Assembly: GCF_000189635.1 (NCBI RefSeq)
Contig: NW_002476175.1
Coordinates: 1 to 64,000, forward strand
DNA: 64,000 bases
Direction of reading: 5' to 3'
Source of the DNA: Tetrahymena thermophila SB210
Lineage: Eukaryota; Ciliophora; Oligohymenophorea; Hymenostomatida; Tetrahymenidae
The position numbers and the translations under genes are program-made. Below the pieces are notes generated by a model. That model searched no databases. It was not told where the DNA came from and saw only the letters and a program-made list of their open reading frames with translations. This document shows positions 39,754 to 53,447 of the stretch, one piece after another. Every line of letters starts with the position of its first letter. Within the stretch, counting starts at the first letter, position 1.

Positions 39754-41577
39754 TCAAAATTATCTCATTCTTCCTTCGTAAATTGCTTCTATTTCTTAAG
39801 GATCGCTTAAACTTTGCAACCACGCATTTCCATATTCGCTTAACCCTTTAAAGATACCCTCTTATAAAACATTTGTTAATGTCAAATCATAAATTTTAAC
39901 TTTTTAATTAAGATACATCATCCTTTCTTGAACTTTATCTAAAATTGCTTGAAAAGAGTTTTGCTATGAAACTTTTTATAGATTGTTAGATAATTTAGTC
40001 CATAGATGCTATATAAATTCAAAAATATCTATATCATTTTACTAACTTAATTCACTCTTTAAACATGTAGATCCAGCTATTTCTACTGGGCTGTGATTTA
40101 GATTAACTCCTATACCTATAGATACATGCTCATCTTCGACTTTACAAAGTACCCCAGAAATTTTCTTTTCATTCATAAAAATGTCATTAATCCACTTAAG
40201 CACAGGTGAAATTTATTTCTTTTCTTGAGGAATGTACAGATCAAGGGTTTCAATTACTGAAATTGCAGAAAGTTATGGTAAACAATAACTTAGCAAAGGA
40301 TCATACTTCACTAAGAATGTTACATAACAGTTACCTTTTGGAGATATCCATACATTATTATGTTAGCCTTATCCTTTAAATTGTTAATCGGCTAAGAAAG
40401 CATAACTGATTTTTTCTGTTACGTAAACCTTCTTCCAAAACTTAGCTATATTCATAGTTGAGTCTATTAAATTAAAATGAAAACATTCAATTTAGTTTTC
40501 TTGTTTTTAAAAGCTTTTTTTTGTAAAATTTATTTAAGGATAGAGCTCTTCTTAATGCAGTGTTTGTATAATATACTCATTTGCTTGAAAGTCAATCATT
40601 CTTTAATGATGCTTATAAATCCAATCACTTATTAAATTTTTGGAATACAGAGAGTACAATCCTAATGATTATTGGTTAGTATTTGGTCTGCTTTATTGCA
40701 ATAAATCTCCAAAATTAAAGTTAGGATAAAAGAATTATTAATTAATTTATTAATTATGACAATTATTTATATTTTGTGTCTAAATAAAATATTTTGGTTT
40801 TTTTATAACTCCTTCAGATAATTCTGATAAAAACTCACCACAAGTTAAAATAGCATCTGTGCTTTTTAGATGAATTGAAGTTTATTAATTATCATTTTAT
40901 TGAATGACAACATTTTTATTTTGTTATATTTCATTAGTTTATTATTCATCTAATGTTGAATGAGAAATTAAACTTCCTAATCCAAAATCTGGGCTAATAA
41001 ATTTTTTGATAGTATTTGCATTTTCAGTCAAATCGAATATGGATTTGAGCTTTTAAACTTCTGATTTTTCAAATGATTGAGTTACTATCTTTAACAATTC
41101 TAAATTTTTGTATTTTGGATCTAAATTAGCTTAAGCTTGTCCATTTTCTTTAGTAAATACTAACTTTAATAAAAGAGTAAACAATTATCTACTAAGATCT
41201 GCAAAATCTTTTTCACTTTTTGTTATATTTTAATTTGCATCTACTCTTTATAATATTTCAGGAGAATCCTAGTCTTTTATTTTCAGCACTTTTTTTACTA
41301 ATTCTTCATTTTACAAAGGGTATATGTTGTTTGCGTAGACAAAAATTTCATTTTATTTCTCGATTCCTAGATTAGAATAAGTCATTTCTTTGTAGTGATG
41401 TTATTCATTCATACATTCTATTTCTTTATAAAGTTTAGTTTAAATGCTCATTAAATCTGGAATGTCTACAACTAAAATATATCCGTTTAGCTAAAAGAAG
41501 CTAACAATTTCTTTTCTTAAGCTATCATGTTAAGGTAGCCCAGCCTACTTAATTTGTTCAAAAGTAAATTGACTCAT
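39754..41577 (-). CDS. Biotin--protein ligase (holocarboxylase synthetase)
   Basis: Attaches biotin to carboxylases via biotinyl-AMP. The frame is open for 607 residues without any intron needed; the low-complexity stretch near 40730-40800 is Asn/Gln-rich but in frame. The C-terminal catalytic domain (about residues 370-607) shows WISPKGN, KWINDIF with KISGVL, and IGIGVNLNHSP, the order and spacing of the BPL/LplA fold. The N-terminal 350 residues are poorly recognisable and Gln/Asn-rich in places. One oddity: the ATP/biotin loop that is normally GRGR reads KGQGQ (about residues 400-404), with both Gln encoded by TAA. Stop TGA at 39754-39756. Upstream (higher coordinates) is a tRNA-Gly about 210 bases away. 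Confidence 0.88.
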
Positions 41578-41787
41578 TTAGTTAAATAAAAAAAGAAAAG
41601 ATTGCTCTAATAATTACCACTTAATAATATTTATATGATTAATTAGTAATATTAATTTACAAATTTAAAAAATAATAAATTAAAATTAGAATATTCATTT
41701 CTTTTTTCTATTTTATTTATTTAATTTTACAAAATTCTAATATTAAATATAAATTCTAAATTTAAATTAATCATTTAAAATAAAAAA

Positions 41788-41858
41788 TGCACCGACCGGG
41801 AATCGAACCCGGGTCAAAGCGATGGCAACGCTCTATTCTACCACTAAACCATCGGTGC
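41788..41858 (-). tRNA. tRNA-Gly (anticodon GCC), second copy
   Basis: All 71 bases are identical to the gene at 36711-36781, while the flanks differ beyond a few bases. The minus-strand 3' flank has a run of six Ts as terminator. Confidence 0.97.
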
Positions 41859-42453
41859 TTAAGTTGAAATTATTCGCTTTAATTTTGTTTCGTTGATATT
41901 TTTTTGTGATTTTTGCTAAAATAAGAATTAATGATTAAAACTGACTCTTTAATTGAGTGTTTTTTGTTATTAATTATGAATCTTTTTTTTCATTTCTTAC
42001 AATAATTATATTAAAATTTTTTAATACATATAATTAATCATTAATTAGAGTAGTTTTATTTCTTAACTTGAATTTATTTATGCAAGTATGCATGAAAAGT
42101 TAATAAAAGAATTAATGATAAATCACAATAATTGTTTCCACTTGCTTTTCAGATTAAATTTCAATATTTTGTTAATAATTGAAAGATATAAAATCACTAA
42201 ATTTATGATATTTGTTTATTAATTAATGCTGTGACAAAAATTCAAATTCTTTGTCTTTCTTTCTTTTTGTTTATTTATTTAATTATTTGATTTGATTTAT
42301 ATTTATTTAAAGTTTAAAAATAGTGGAGTTTGAGTGGTTTGATTTAAATAGCTGAATTAATAATAACAAGTCATACACAGTATTATTAAATTGAGTACAG
42401 AATAATATTTATATGTTTTTTATATATATTAAAATTATTTTTGATCAACAAAA
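41859..42453. other. Spacer downstream of ribosomal protein S3
   Basis: AT-rich 3' flank of S3 and upstream of the tRNA. No gene or repeat recognised. Confidence 0.55.
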
Positions 42454-44131
42454 TCATTATTGTTGTTCAGGTTGAGCAGGTTGTTATTATTCAACAGCGG
42501 TTCTGATTTCCTTATCGTCGGTAATTTATTTGGGGGGGTGGATAATAACGTTATCGGGGATAGGAGTCTTAACACCGAACTTCTTAGCTGGGTTAGGTTC
42601 GTAGGGTAACATAATCTTTACCTTAACACCCATAATACCCTATAATAATTATTTAAAAAAACAGTTAGAGACTTTTAGTAAATGAATTAATTAATAATTT
42701 AAAATGAAGAAAGGTATTACTTGCTTGAAGAAGACGTGTCTGACGGCAACATCGATGTAGTCGTTCTTGGGTTGACCGGTACAGATCATATAACCTTGCT
42801 TGAACTTCATGGTCTTAGCTCTTTGTTATTTTAATTTACCAGAGATAATGATTTCACAACCCTTAGCACCATCTTGGATGACGGACTTGATGATGTAGTT
42901 AGCAGCCAATCTGACGGGGACGTCCTTCAATAACTTGTAGTTCATGGCTTCGACTTAAGCAGAGGCGCATAAACCCTTGAACTTGATGGGTTCAGCCCAG
43001 ATTTGGATTTAGTCATCAGAGTAACCGAATCTCTTTTGGAGGAATTGGGTAAGTTCCTTGTGCTTCTTACCTTCAACACCGATAACTTATTAGGGCTTGG
43101 TGGCCTTAATTCTGATTTCGGTCTTGGTGGGAGTTCTTCTGACTTCAATACCAGCATAACCCTATAATTTAGATAATTTATTTAGATAAATACGATTTAT
43201 AAAAAAACATTTTAATTAGCAAATAAAATTTAACATTTTCATTTCAAATGTTATTTTAAATATCAATTAATATTAGAACAAGTAGAACTCTCTTTTCTTA
43301 GCATTATTATTTTAGGTTTATAAAACTATATTTTCATTTCAACCTGGCTCTTTTTAGCAAAATTTATTCAAACTACCTAGGCTAAATGTTTCGATTTACT
43401 TGCGGCAAAAGTAAAAGAAATTTATTTATTTTATACTGATTGAAAAATAAAATGAAAATTATTCATTTTTGTATATCAAAATTTATCAAGCTGTTATAGA
43501 TAAGATCTTTCGCTTAATGAATGATTCATTCATTCAAATGAACGAACAATGTTTTCATTAGCTTAGTTTTATTAACATTTAGTTTGATTATAGTTGTTAC
43601 TCTTCAAAAATTTTTCCCGATTGAATTAAAACATGTTATTCAGCAAATTTGTAAAGCTTTATGCTGGCTTTAAGCTATCATTTAAACAAATTATTGAATT
43701 TTGTGCCAAGGATAAAATTATCTTAAACTCAGATTGTAAATAGAATTGCTACATTCAGTTTTAATCTATCATTTTCAGTTTTGTTTTGCTAAATTATACT
43801 AATAATGAGGAAAGAAAGCTCTTCTTAATTCTAATATCTGATTTATTCCTGTAGTATTTTGCTAATTTAGTAATGTAAATAAATTCTTACAGCATCTTGG
43901 AGAGACTTGGAGAAGAAAGAGTGTAATTCAGCGTTGAAAACACCATCGGCAACGAACTATTGATTAAAATGATAAGTTTAACAAAATGCAAAAATTGAAT
44001 TCAAAAGTTGAAGAAGGGCATTAGCGATTCTGAAATTATTTTCTGTACGCTAAGCACTTGTAATTTAAAAAAATGGAATTCAGTTTAATTACTTTCTTCT
44101 TCTTGTTGATAGCTCTAGTGGTCTTGTCCAT
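42454..44131 (-). CDS. RPS3: 40S ribosomal protein S3
   Basis: Small-subunit protein with a KH domain, placed at the mRNA entry channel. Introns 43957-44092, 43162-43890 and 42640-42720 leave 732 nt, 243 residues, the usual eukaryotic length. It starts [13 protein letters not shown] and continues [30 protein letters not shown], the KH region with [16 protein letters not shown], then [10 protein letters not shown] and RAKTMKF, and ends in a Pro/Gln-rich tail. Codon use is markedly more GC-rich in third positions (AAG, GTC, ACC, TTC) than neighbouring genes, as expected for a highly expressed gene. The second intron, 729 nt, is far longer than the others in this window. Confidence 0.97.
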
Positions 44132-44702
44132 TTTAGTTTATTTATATTTACTTTTTTCTGATTTATTAGATTCCTTTAATTTCTTTTGAAATTTTCTTTA
44201 TTTGATAAGTCTTTTCTTTTAATCTCCTCACTCCCCAATTTTTAATTTACCCTCTCCGTTCAAAGATACTGCGATTAATTATTTTAACCTTATTCACACC
44301 CAATAAATAATTCTTCCATTCATATTATAATTCTTTTAACTATTATAATTTTATAAAGTTATTCTTCCGAAAATGTAGATTTTCTTGGTAAATTTCTATT
44401 ATAGATAAATTATTTAAGAAATGTTGTTTTAATAAGAAAGAATAAAATATAAATGGAACAATTTATTCTATTTGCTTGCGCATATAAATCTAATTTTCTT
44501 AAATTAAATAATTTATTAAAAGTGTCTTATTTAAAAGCAAAAGTATTCAGCCAAATAAGCACTTTCATTTTTTTAATAAAAAAGGCAATAATTAATTAAT
44601 TTTAATTTTTATATTTTTAATAATAAACAATTTCCCCAAGCAAAAAACAAGCAGACTTAATTTTTTTATTTAATAGATTCTAAGTCATTAACAAAAAAAA
44701 AG
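44132..44702. other. S3 upstream region
   Basis: Promoter-side flank of the ribosomal protein gene. AT-rich with a few short C/T-rich stretches near 44220-44260. I cannot name a site. Confidence 0.5.
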
Positions 44703-44774
44703 CTCCGAGACCGGGAATTGAACCCGGGTCTCCTGCGTGACAGGCAGGAATACTAACCACTATACTATCTCGGA
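44703..44774 (-). tRNA. tRNA-Asp (anticodon GTC)
   Basis: 72 nt on the minus strand. Acceptor stem TCCGAGA pairs with TCTCGGA, discriminator G. Anticodon arm CCTGC/GCAGG holds the loop CTGTCAC with GTC. T arm CCCGGGTTCAATTCCCGG. A run of Ts follows. No intron. Confidence 0.97.
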
Positions 44775-47700
44775 TTAAGTGGTTATTTTGTATCTAAGTC
44801 TTTTAAATCCTACTCCTCTTTATTTATTTTTTTTTCTTCAGTTTTTATAAATTTTAGGATTAAAATTTAAGTGAAGGATTCTTATTACTCCTTAGAATCC
44901 ATTTTAGTATTTATCCCTTAAAATAAATATATGAGTTATTTGAATTATTAAGCAGCCTATTTTTGTAATATTAATTACACTTCAGTTATTGTCTATATCT
45001 TTTTCTGATAAACTACAAATGCATCATACAATTTTTAATTTGAAGTAAACTGGATTTTTATAGGAATAATACAATAAAATCACTTTAAAAATGGTCTTAA
45101 TTTTTGAAATGTCTACTTTAAGCAGAAACTAATCTCGCGAACTTCTAATAAATCAGTAAAATTTATATTTAAAAGATTTATTTTTGGGAAATCTTTTAAT
45201 CTAAAAGAATCTAATTAAACAATATTTTTTAGATTTATTTTATATTATTAATACTTGTTTGAAAAAAAAATCCTTGAATTATATAAAATCTTATAAACAT
45301 TGTTTTTAATTTAAATAGCCTGAAATAAAATATAAGTATAAATACTTGCATTTTTCATTTTATTTTTTTAAAGTTAATGTTGTCATTAAAAAATTTAGAG
45401 AAGTTTTTATGTATTTTAAGATAAAATAGATTTTATGTGAAATTATTGCTAGTATACTTAATGTGTATTTTAATCTAAATGTAATTGATCATTATTTTTT
45501 CTACGAGATGCTATTAGCTTGTTACTTATAAATATTATCATTTAAATATGGAATTTCTTTTTTATTTTCATTTTTTTGCTTGATATGATCTTCATTTCAA
45601 AATGATACCATTTTAAAAACATTTACTTAATAAAAAACTTTTGAGGCTTTGATAGATTGTCTTAAAAGCATCGTAGATAATGTAAGATAGAAAATAAGAT
45701 TCATGAATCAATCTAATTAAGAGAAAATTATTAATAAAGACTTTTGATATAATTAAAGAATTTAATTTCTAAATTTGATTACAAAACAAAAAATAAATAA
45801 CTAACTAACTTTAAAATAAATTAAATTGATTTAGTAAATATTTTGGAAGTATTCACAAAAAATTTATTCTTTTGAATACTTAAAACTGTCTAAAGAAATA
45901 TTAGCTAGATTTTTTTATGTTTAAATAAATCTATCGCTCATATAATAAATTAATTCTAGATTAATTTTAATAATTATAATTACACTGAAGATTAAAATAG
46001 ATTGGAGATAGGATTAATTTTTATTTGCTCAATAGGGTATTTGTATTAATTATAATTTACATTTTGCAAGCATTTTTAAATATTTTTATGAGAGTAACTT
46101 AGCAAAAATGCTATCTAAATAATATATTTTTTAATATTTTAGAAACATTTCAAACATTTGCACTACCCTGAAAATAATAAAATGATTTTTATATGACTTT
46201 CAAAATTTGTTAATTAACTTAGCTAAGTTGTATTAAATATAGATAAAATTTAATTTAAATAATTTACTGGATATCCAAAAAAATAATGTTTGAGTCTATG
46301 ACCGACTGATCTTACAAATTAAATTTGTTCTATTTTTTATACAAGTTAGAAAGTAATTATTTTTTGGAGAATATTTTAAATCAAACAATTTTGTTCATGC
46401 TTTCAAATATTTTATTATAATTCCTCAAATTTTAAAAAGGTCAATTTATCTAATCTCTAATAAATTGTCTTGTTTGAAACTCCAAATAGTATGAATATTA
46501 ATGTAAATTTAACATAATTATTAAAACTTTAATTCTTCTAGGAGATATTTGTTATTGCATTATTCAAATTTAGATAGCAAAGTAATAACTCCTACGAATA
46601 ATTAATTTTTTTCTTTCTTTATGCAGCTCTATGCATGAATTGGATTGATTCGATTATCAAATATATTAATTTAAATTAAAATTGATTTGATTTACTGATT
46701 TTTTAATAAAATTTTATGGTTTACTTTATACGTTTCTTCTATCTTAAAATATAAATTATATGCAAAATATCATTTTTACACTAAATCTAATTTACATTAT
46801 TTTAATTCTAAACGGGCTAGTTACTATTACCAAATTTACACATTTTTGGCTATTAATTTTATTCAAGCACAAAATTTAGCAAAAACTGTCTAATTTAAGT
46901 ATTCACAGTATTAGTATAGAGGAAGCTTGAATATTCTTTAAATAGTATGTAAATATTATGCAAACTCATATTCTAGATCAAACTGTAATTTTAGCTAAAA
47001 ATAGAAATCCTTAGAAGAAATTTAAATAAGTATATTATTATTATTATATAAAATTTTCCTTTTGAATTTATAGTTTATTAGAGCGTAAACAAATAAGCTT
47101 TTACAATTAGCTTTTACCCCTTACCATAAAATATATATATAAATAAATAAATAAATTATATAACATTAGAGAGTAAAAGTGTTCTTTGAAAATTATGGAT
47201 TTAAAATTGTTTTTATATTATAATTTTAGACAGCGGAATTGAAAAATGGGTAAGCAAACAGAATTTATGATTGCTTAGATTGTTAAAATGCAATAAAACC
47301 AAAATAATTTTAAAATTAAATAATAGATTGTTTGTTAATTTTTTTATTAATGCTTATTTTATATTAATTAAAGATATATAAATTGTATACAAATAAATTA
47401 GTTTAGTTTTTAGTTGAAATTTTTAGCGAATTGTATATTTTTATTATTATAGAGTATTTATTAATTGTTGTTGATATGTTAGTATTTTTACAAGAGTAGT
47501 TGAAAATTGCGTATTTATTTGAATAAAAGTTAGGGTAAGATTGGTTGATGGAATAATTTATTATAATCCTATTAGATTGACATTATTAAATTAAGTGAAG
47601 TAAAATATGATTTTTCTCCCAGTAATAATTTATTTGTTTTTTTCAATTTAATTGACAAATAAATATTTAATATTTATCAATAAATTAAGTAGGACTATAA

Positions 47701-47841
47701 ATATTTTTTAGCGTATTTGGTTCTATTGATTAAAAGGTTTATAATTGATTTCAGAAGTTCTAACTAAGCGCATGATAATCTGCTAATAGTATCTACATAA
47801 TTTAAAATATTTAACGTTTATCATTTATTTATTTTAAATGA
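44775..47841. other. Gene-poor AT-rich spacer
   Basis: Three kilobases without a convincing gene. A short start at 47249 (+, MGKQTEFMIAQIVKMQ) opens a frame that dissolves into AT-rich sequence without family resemblance. No repeats or RNA genes were recognised. Confidence 0.5.
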
Positions 47842-48255
47842 TCACTCAGATGGTAATTCGTCAGGTATTTCTTCTACCTCTTCGATAAGTTACTATTCGA
47901 AGTAGTTTTTAAGTTGATTATATATAATAATTATATGAGAGTTTTTAGAGGACTTAGCAAGGAGCTCTTTATTAGCTACTTCATATTGGTAGAATAATTA
48001 TTTAATCTAATATATATGGCAAAAAGAAGACTCCAGTTAGAAGCGAATCAAATTCTTCTAATTGCTTTTATCTTATGAAATCAAGCAGTATAACTTGTAA
48101 GCTTCTTGTATTATTTTCTTATCACAGAAAAGAGAAGCAACAAATCTTTCAAGTAATTCCTCTTAGCCAAGAATACTGTAGAGGATAGACCTTTCTTGCT
48201 GAAGCGATATTTGGAGGTTTTTGAGGTTGGCAGAGTTCAAGTTTTTCATACTCAT
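47842..48255 (-). CDS. Small conserved-looking hypothetical protein, 137 aa
   Basis: Single-exon frame of 138 codons ending in TGA. The composition is protein-like: higher GC than the surroundings, normal Cys, Glu, Leu and Ser content, and a mixed charged/hydrophobic helical pattern. It begins MSMKNLNSANLKNLQISL and ends in an acidic tail (EEVEEIPDELPSE). Helices with IYQIKQLFYQYEVANKELL suggest a coiled-coil or helical-bundle protein. Four Gln are encoded by TAA or TAG in the N-terminal half. No signal peptide or membrane span. I do not recognise the family. Confidence 0.75.
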
Positions 48256-51200
48256 AGTGAATTTGGTTTTGTTTACTTGATTGGGGTTTGGGTTATGATG
48301 ATAATGTGTTTGTTTATTGGGTGGTTTGATGGTTGGTTAACGAGTGGATCAATCAAAAAATTTGATTGCTAAAAATTTGTTGTTGTATTTTTTTTTTAGA
48401 TTTTATTTGCTTTTAATTTAGATATTTATTTTTATAAATATCTTTATATTATCAATTCAAAACTTCTCTTTTAATAAAAAAAAGAAAAAATAATTAAAAT
48501 AGAATCTGATGAAAGTAAGTGAATTTATTTTGTTATTTAGAAAAACTCTCAAGCAACATTTAGATTAATTAATCTGATTAATTTTATTTCAAGCCTATAG
48601 AGATTATTTGCATAATTTGTTAATTTGATCTAATATATAAGCCTAACTCAAAAAAACCACATACAGTCTCCAAGCTTTGATAAAGTTGAGCTGCTCATTT
48701 TTTAAAATTGAAGACTCTTGCAATGAAATTATAATTTTAAATTAATTCCCGTAGTAAAGTAATTACATGTAAAGGCTTTAAATTTGCAATAGAAATTTCT
48801 TATTTTACATTTAAATTAGTTGATTGCCATCAATAATAATAGATATGAATAATTAAAGAAGCTTCTTGTCAAGTTTTCTAAAACAAATTATTTGTCTAGA
48901 TCAATATTCACCCAAAAAATTAAGCAGGATAGATAGAAAAGAAATTTCTCAAACACATGCATGGTAATCTAAAAAAACAAAATTTCTCTCAAAAATACAA
49001 ATTTAAAGTTAAAAATAATATTTACCCCTTTTTATGTTGTTTAAATCAAAACTCATTTTCATAGAAATCAATTTCAGACAAAAAATTTTCTACTCTTCAT
49101 AACTTTTTTTTTTTTTGCTATTACTATAAATTAATTTAAAATGTAACCCAGATTTTTATATTCAAGCAAAGTTGATTTTGTGCTAAATTTTTTTATTGTT
49201 TGTTCTATTCCAAGTCATAAAAATTAGCAAAAAATTTTTTTGTCCATTTATTCCTTGCAGAGTAAAATTACTTTATTTAGTTAATTGCCTTCAGTTGTTT
49301 CAGTAGCCAGCTTAAATTAAATATATTTCCAGTAAAAATTCTTTTTTTTCTTGAGTTGTAATATAAGAAATAGAAGTTAATCATTTGCGGAGATGTAATT
49401 AATTTTTTGCTAACATAAATAATTTCTGAAATAATATGTCATAATTTAAATATTTTATATACTCAAATGAAACTCGATAAATAGGGTTTCATTTGCGAAC
49501 ATTTTGTATACAATACATACTGAATTAATGATTTTGCATAGACATTTTAATTATTAAAGAAAATTTGCAGGCTATCTTTTGAGTATGTTTTGCTAGTTTT
49601 CTTTCATGCTTTAATAATATTTCTAAACTACTCGCTTGCTTGCTTGATAATAGAATCTGATAATTATTTCAAATTAACTTTACTATGAAATTAATGTAAA
49701 TATTTATTTATTCTTCTGTATTGTCATTTGAATTTATAAATGATAGAAGATAGGGTAAGATTTGTTAATGATTTTAAATTTTTTAGAAAAAATTTTGAGA
49801 AGTTTTATAATTTTTTCTTAATTTGAAATGAGATTTGACATCACTATTTTGAGAAACTTTAGATTTGTAAACTGTTTCTCAAAATGAAATCAACGCCAAA
49901 TATTAAAAGCAAACATTTACTAAGATAGATAATTTTTAGTTTACATTTACTTATTTTATAATTTACAAATTTTCTTTTTTGTAATTAAGATTATGTTTTT
50001 GTTTCAATTTATTATATTCAGTATTAACGCAACCATAAACTATTTGCAACAATTTTAATGAATGCATTTTTAATTACTTAATGTAAATACTTTTATCAAT
50101 TAAAAAAATTTAGCTCATTATATTTATGAGGTAGTTATGTTTTAACTTTACAGGAAAAAAATCATTTTTCAAAAAATTTTGTTTCGTATAATAACAACTA
50201 AATATTGATTTTAATTTATGAATTTAGTTTAGAAACTGATATTTTGAAGTCTTTTATTATTTGATATGTAAAAAATTTTAAAAACCTTAAAATGTGTTGC
50301 TTTCAACCTGAATCTTAATTAAATAAAGATTTATTGTAATCTCCTAAGTTATTTAAATTTAATATCAATAACATAAAATAAAATGTATTATCATATCAAA
50401 TTCATTATCAAAAGAAACTTTTTTTATACCTGCAAATGCAATTTTCATCTATTGCTCAAATTAACTGGCATAGCTTTAAGTTTATATTTTTTCTTTATGT
50501 ATAAATTTATACATTCAATTCTCATCAAAGGAATATAAAATGGTTAATTAAAAACTATCTTTTAAAATTATATATATTAAAGACATTTCGGTAACTAAAA
50601 CCAGGATAAATGGAATAAAATCATTTTTTTATACATTATCCCTGAATTATTTTATGAAATTCTGTAGAATTTGATTGATAGATATACCATATTTATAAAA
50701 TATTGTAAGTAAAGAAAGGAATATAAACATTATAAATTTACAATAACAAAACTACAAATTTAGGAAATTAAAATGTTGATATTAAAAATTATTATTACCC
50801 AGCTTTTTAAAAAGTTGATGAATATACACAAATTTAATAAATTGAAAACAAGTAATTAGATAAAGGAGAGCCAATATTTAAAAATAATTACGATAAAACT
50901 TTATTTATTTTTGTAAAGGCAGAGTAATAAAAAAAAGCAATGTTTTTTTTTTATGAAAACTATTTAGTTTTAAATTTTATGTATTAATTTTTTTAAAACA
51001 TTAATCTTTAACAGTAGAAACCACGATTTTTCAATTTTAGTCTTAAATTTCCCTTTCAAAAGCTGACAAAATTTCATCCATTCATAAGTTTTGTCTAGCT
51101 AATTTAACTAATTTTTCAAATCACAACCTAATCTCATCTAATTCACAAATTTATTATTATCTGAAGTTACTTTTGTTTTTGGTGATAATGTTTCTTCACT

Positions 51201-53447
51201 CTTAATAATTTTTATCACTTTCTTCAAAAAAATTCTTGCTAACATGAATTAATTGAGCTTACAATCTGGAAATATTTTGTTTTTATTTAAAAAATTAATG
51301 TTTTTTTTATTTCAAAAAGATATTTACTAGCTAATTTTTAATTATTTATTAAATTTTATTAGAATATTTTAATTAATATTCAAGCATTATTCCTTATTTT
51401 ATAATTTACAATATGTTATTGTATTAAAAACTATTTTAAATATATACATACAATATTATTAGTAAGTGAAGTAAAGATTAGTTTTTTTAAATGATTCCCT
51501 TTTTAAAATTTTAACTATTTGTAAATAAACAATTTTTTACAATATAAGCCATTAAATGATATATGGTATAAGTTTATAGTTAAATAAAAAGATACTTTCA
51601 AAAAAGAATAAAAATCAACCTTATGTATTATCAAAATACATTAATCAATATGCATGAGTGAAAAAAAGACCCAAATATATTTCTTTATAAAAAATAAGAT
51701 ATAATAACATAGAAGTATTTGATTTAAGCAATGAATTTATAAATTTAAGAGAGTAAATAAAAACCATAGATAATTAAATTCTTTAATAATCTAAATTAAA
51801 GAATTTGATCAAAAAGTATTTTGAGTAAGTATTAATATTTAATAAAATAAGTACTTTCGAGTGAAATCAAAGAATAAATGTTACATATAAAAGAATATCT
51901 TAAAAGCCTAATCCTCCAAACTAGAAGAATCTATCATTATTTATAAAATATCATCATAAATTTTATTTCTCAAAAAATAAATAAAAAAATATGCTTTTTT
52001 AATTAAGATCACTAATTTTCTAGAAATATAAAAAACTATTTTTATATAAATACATATTTTAAATACTTTTCATATTTATATTTAATAAACTACGACTAAA
52101 TAAATTTATAATCATTTTTCATTATAAATTGAATATATTTATTTTAGTAGTGAAAGTAAATATATTAATTTTTAATATAATTCAAGTATTTTTTCTATTT
52201 TTGTTAGGAAATTATAATTTTATCTTTTTTTAAATTTGGATATTAATCATACCAAAAATATATTTATCTTCTTTTAATTTAGCAAATTATAAATGGGATT
52301 TACATTGAAAATGAATAAAATTTAAAGTTGAAAAAATTTAAATAAATAAAGATTTAAAAGCTCATTTTTAATTCTTCTAAAATAAACTTAGAAGCAATCT
52401 TATTCTTCAAATTAAAAATGAGCTAAAAAGTTTTTAATTGCAAAAATAGAACAAATAAAAAAATTTAGAAAACAAATATTATTTGTTTAAATTTGATTTT
52501 TTTTATTTTATTTAAATAAATAATTATGATAAAGTTAACTAATTAAAAAATTAATAATTTGTTTTTTCTCATTTTTTTTGAAATTAAAAATAACCTTTCA
52601 TTTTACACTTTAAAATTTATGAATATTTTTTAATTATTTTTTGTAGTAATTTAATTATTTCAATGTAATCAAAATTAAATAATCCTATAAGAAATTAAAT
52701 GTTTTAATTTGATTTTTTTTTTTATGAAATATTTTTAAAGTTTTTAATCTAGTATTTTAAAAATAAAAGAAAAAATAATATTTGTTTTTACTTAAAGTAG
52801 AGAGATTATATAAATATTGAATAAGTTTTTTAATTTATTTAATTTTGAAATATATAAATATAATTTTTTATTATTGAAATGTTATTTTTTAAAGTAAAAG
52901 AAAAAATATGCTTTGAAAGTAAATAAAAATTTATATTATTGTTTATAATTTGAAAATAAATTTTCATAAATTTTTCTCATTTAAAAATAAATTGGATAAG
53001 TTTAAAAACTAATTAATATTCCCATTTGTATTTTTAAAGAAGGAGTATTTTTTATGATGACTTGTTGATTACACAAATTATTTATTATAATATAAAGTAA
53101 ATTGCAGATATTAAAAATCTATTTTCTTTTAGCTAACTATTGTTATGCTTGTTTACTTATTTATGGTTAATTTTAATACCAAAATTTTTATAAATAATTG
53201 AATGCTTGTAAAAATGGCCTATAAAGCTTTAAATAGATAAATTGTTTATAATAATTAATTATTATTTTTATAAACGTACATAGAAATTGACTTCAATTGA
53301 GCAATTTCTCTAAATTAAGTATATATTATACATAAATATAGATAAATAAACAATTAATTACTTAAGTTATCTTATCATTTAGTTGTATTTATAGTTTTTC
53401 TTTTAGAAAAGCAGCAGAGATTTATAAGTAATCTAAGAGTTAGATAG
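48256..53447. other. Long AT-rich region without recognised genes
   Basis: Over five kilobases of A/T-dominated sequence between a minus-strand small gene and the plus-strand coiled-coil gene, so both promoters lie here. Only short, isolated frames are open. I see no tRNA, no splice-consistent exon chain and no strong repeat. A noncoding RNA could be missed by eye. Confidence 0.5.

Noticed and set aside
42942..43157. Minus-strand Lys/Pro/Ser-rich frame within S3
   Set aside because: It is an alternative frame of the S3 exon; the real frame gives the conserved KH domain.
47249..47330. Short start with MGKQTEFMIAQIVKMQ
   Set aside because: The frame soon becomes A/T-run translation with no second exon that fits.
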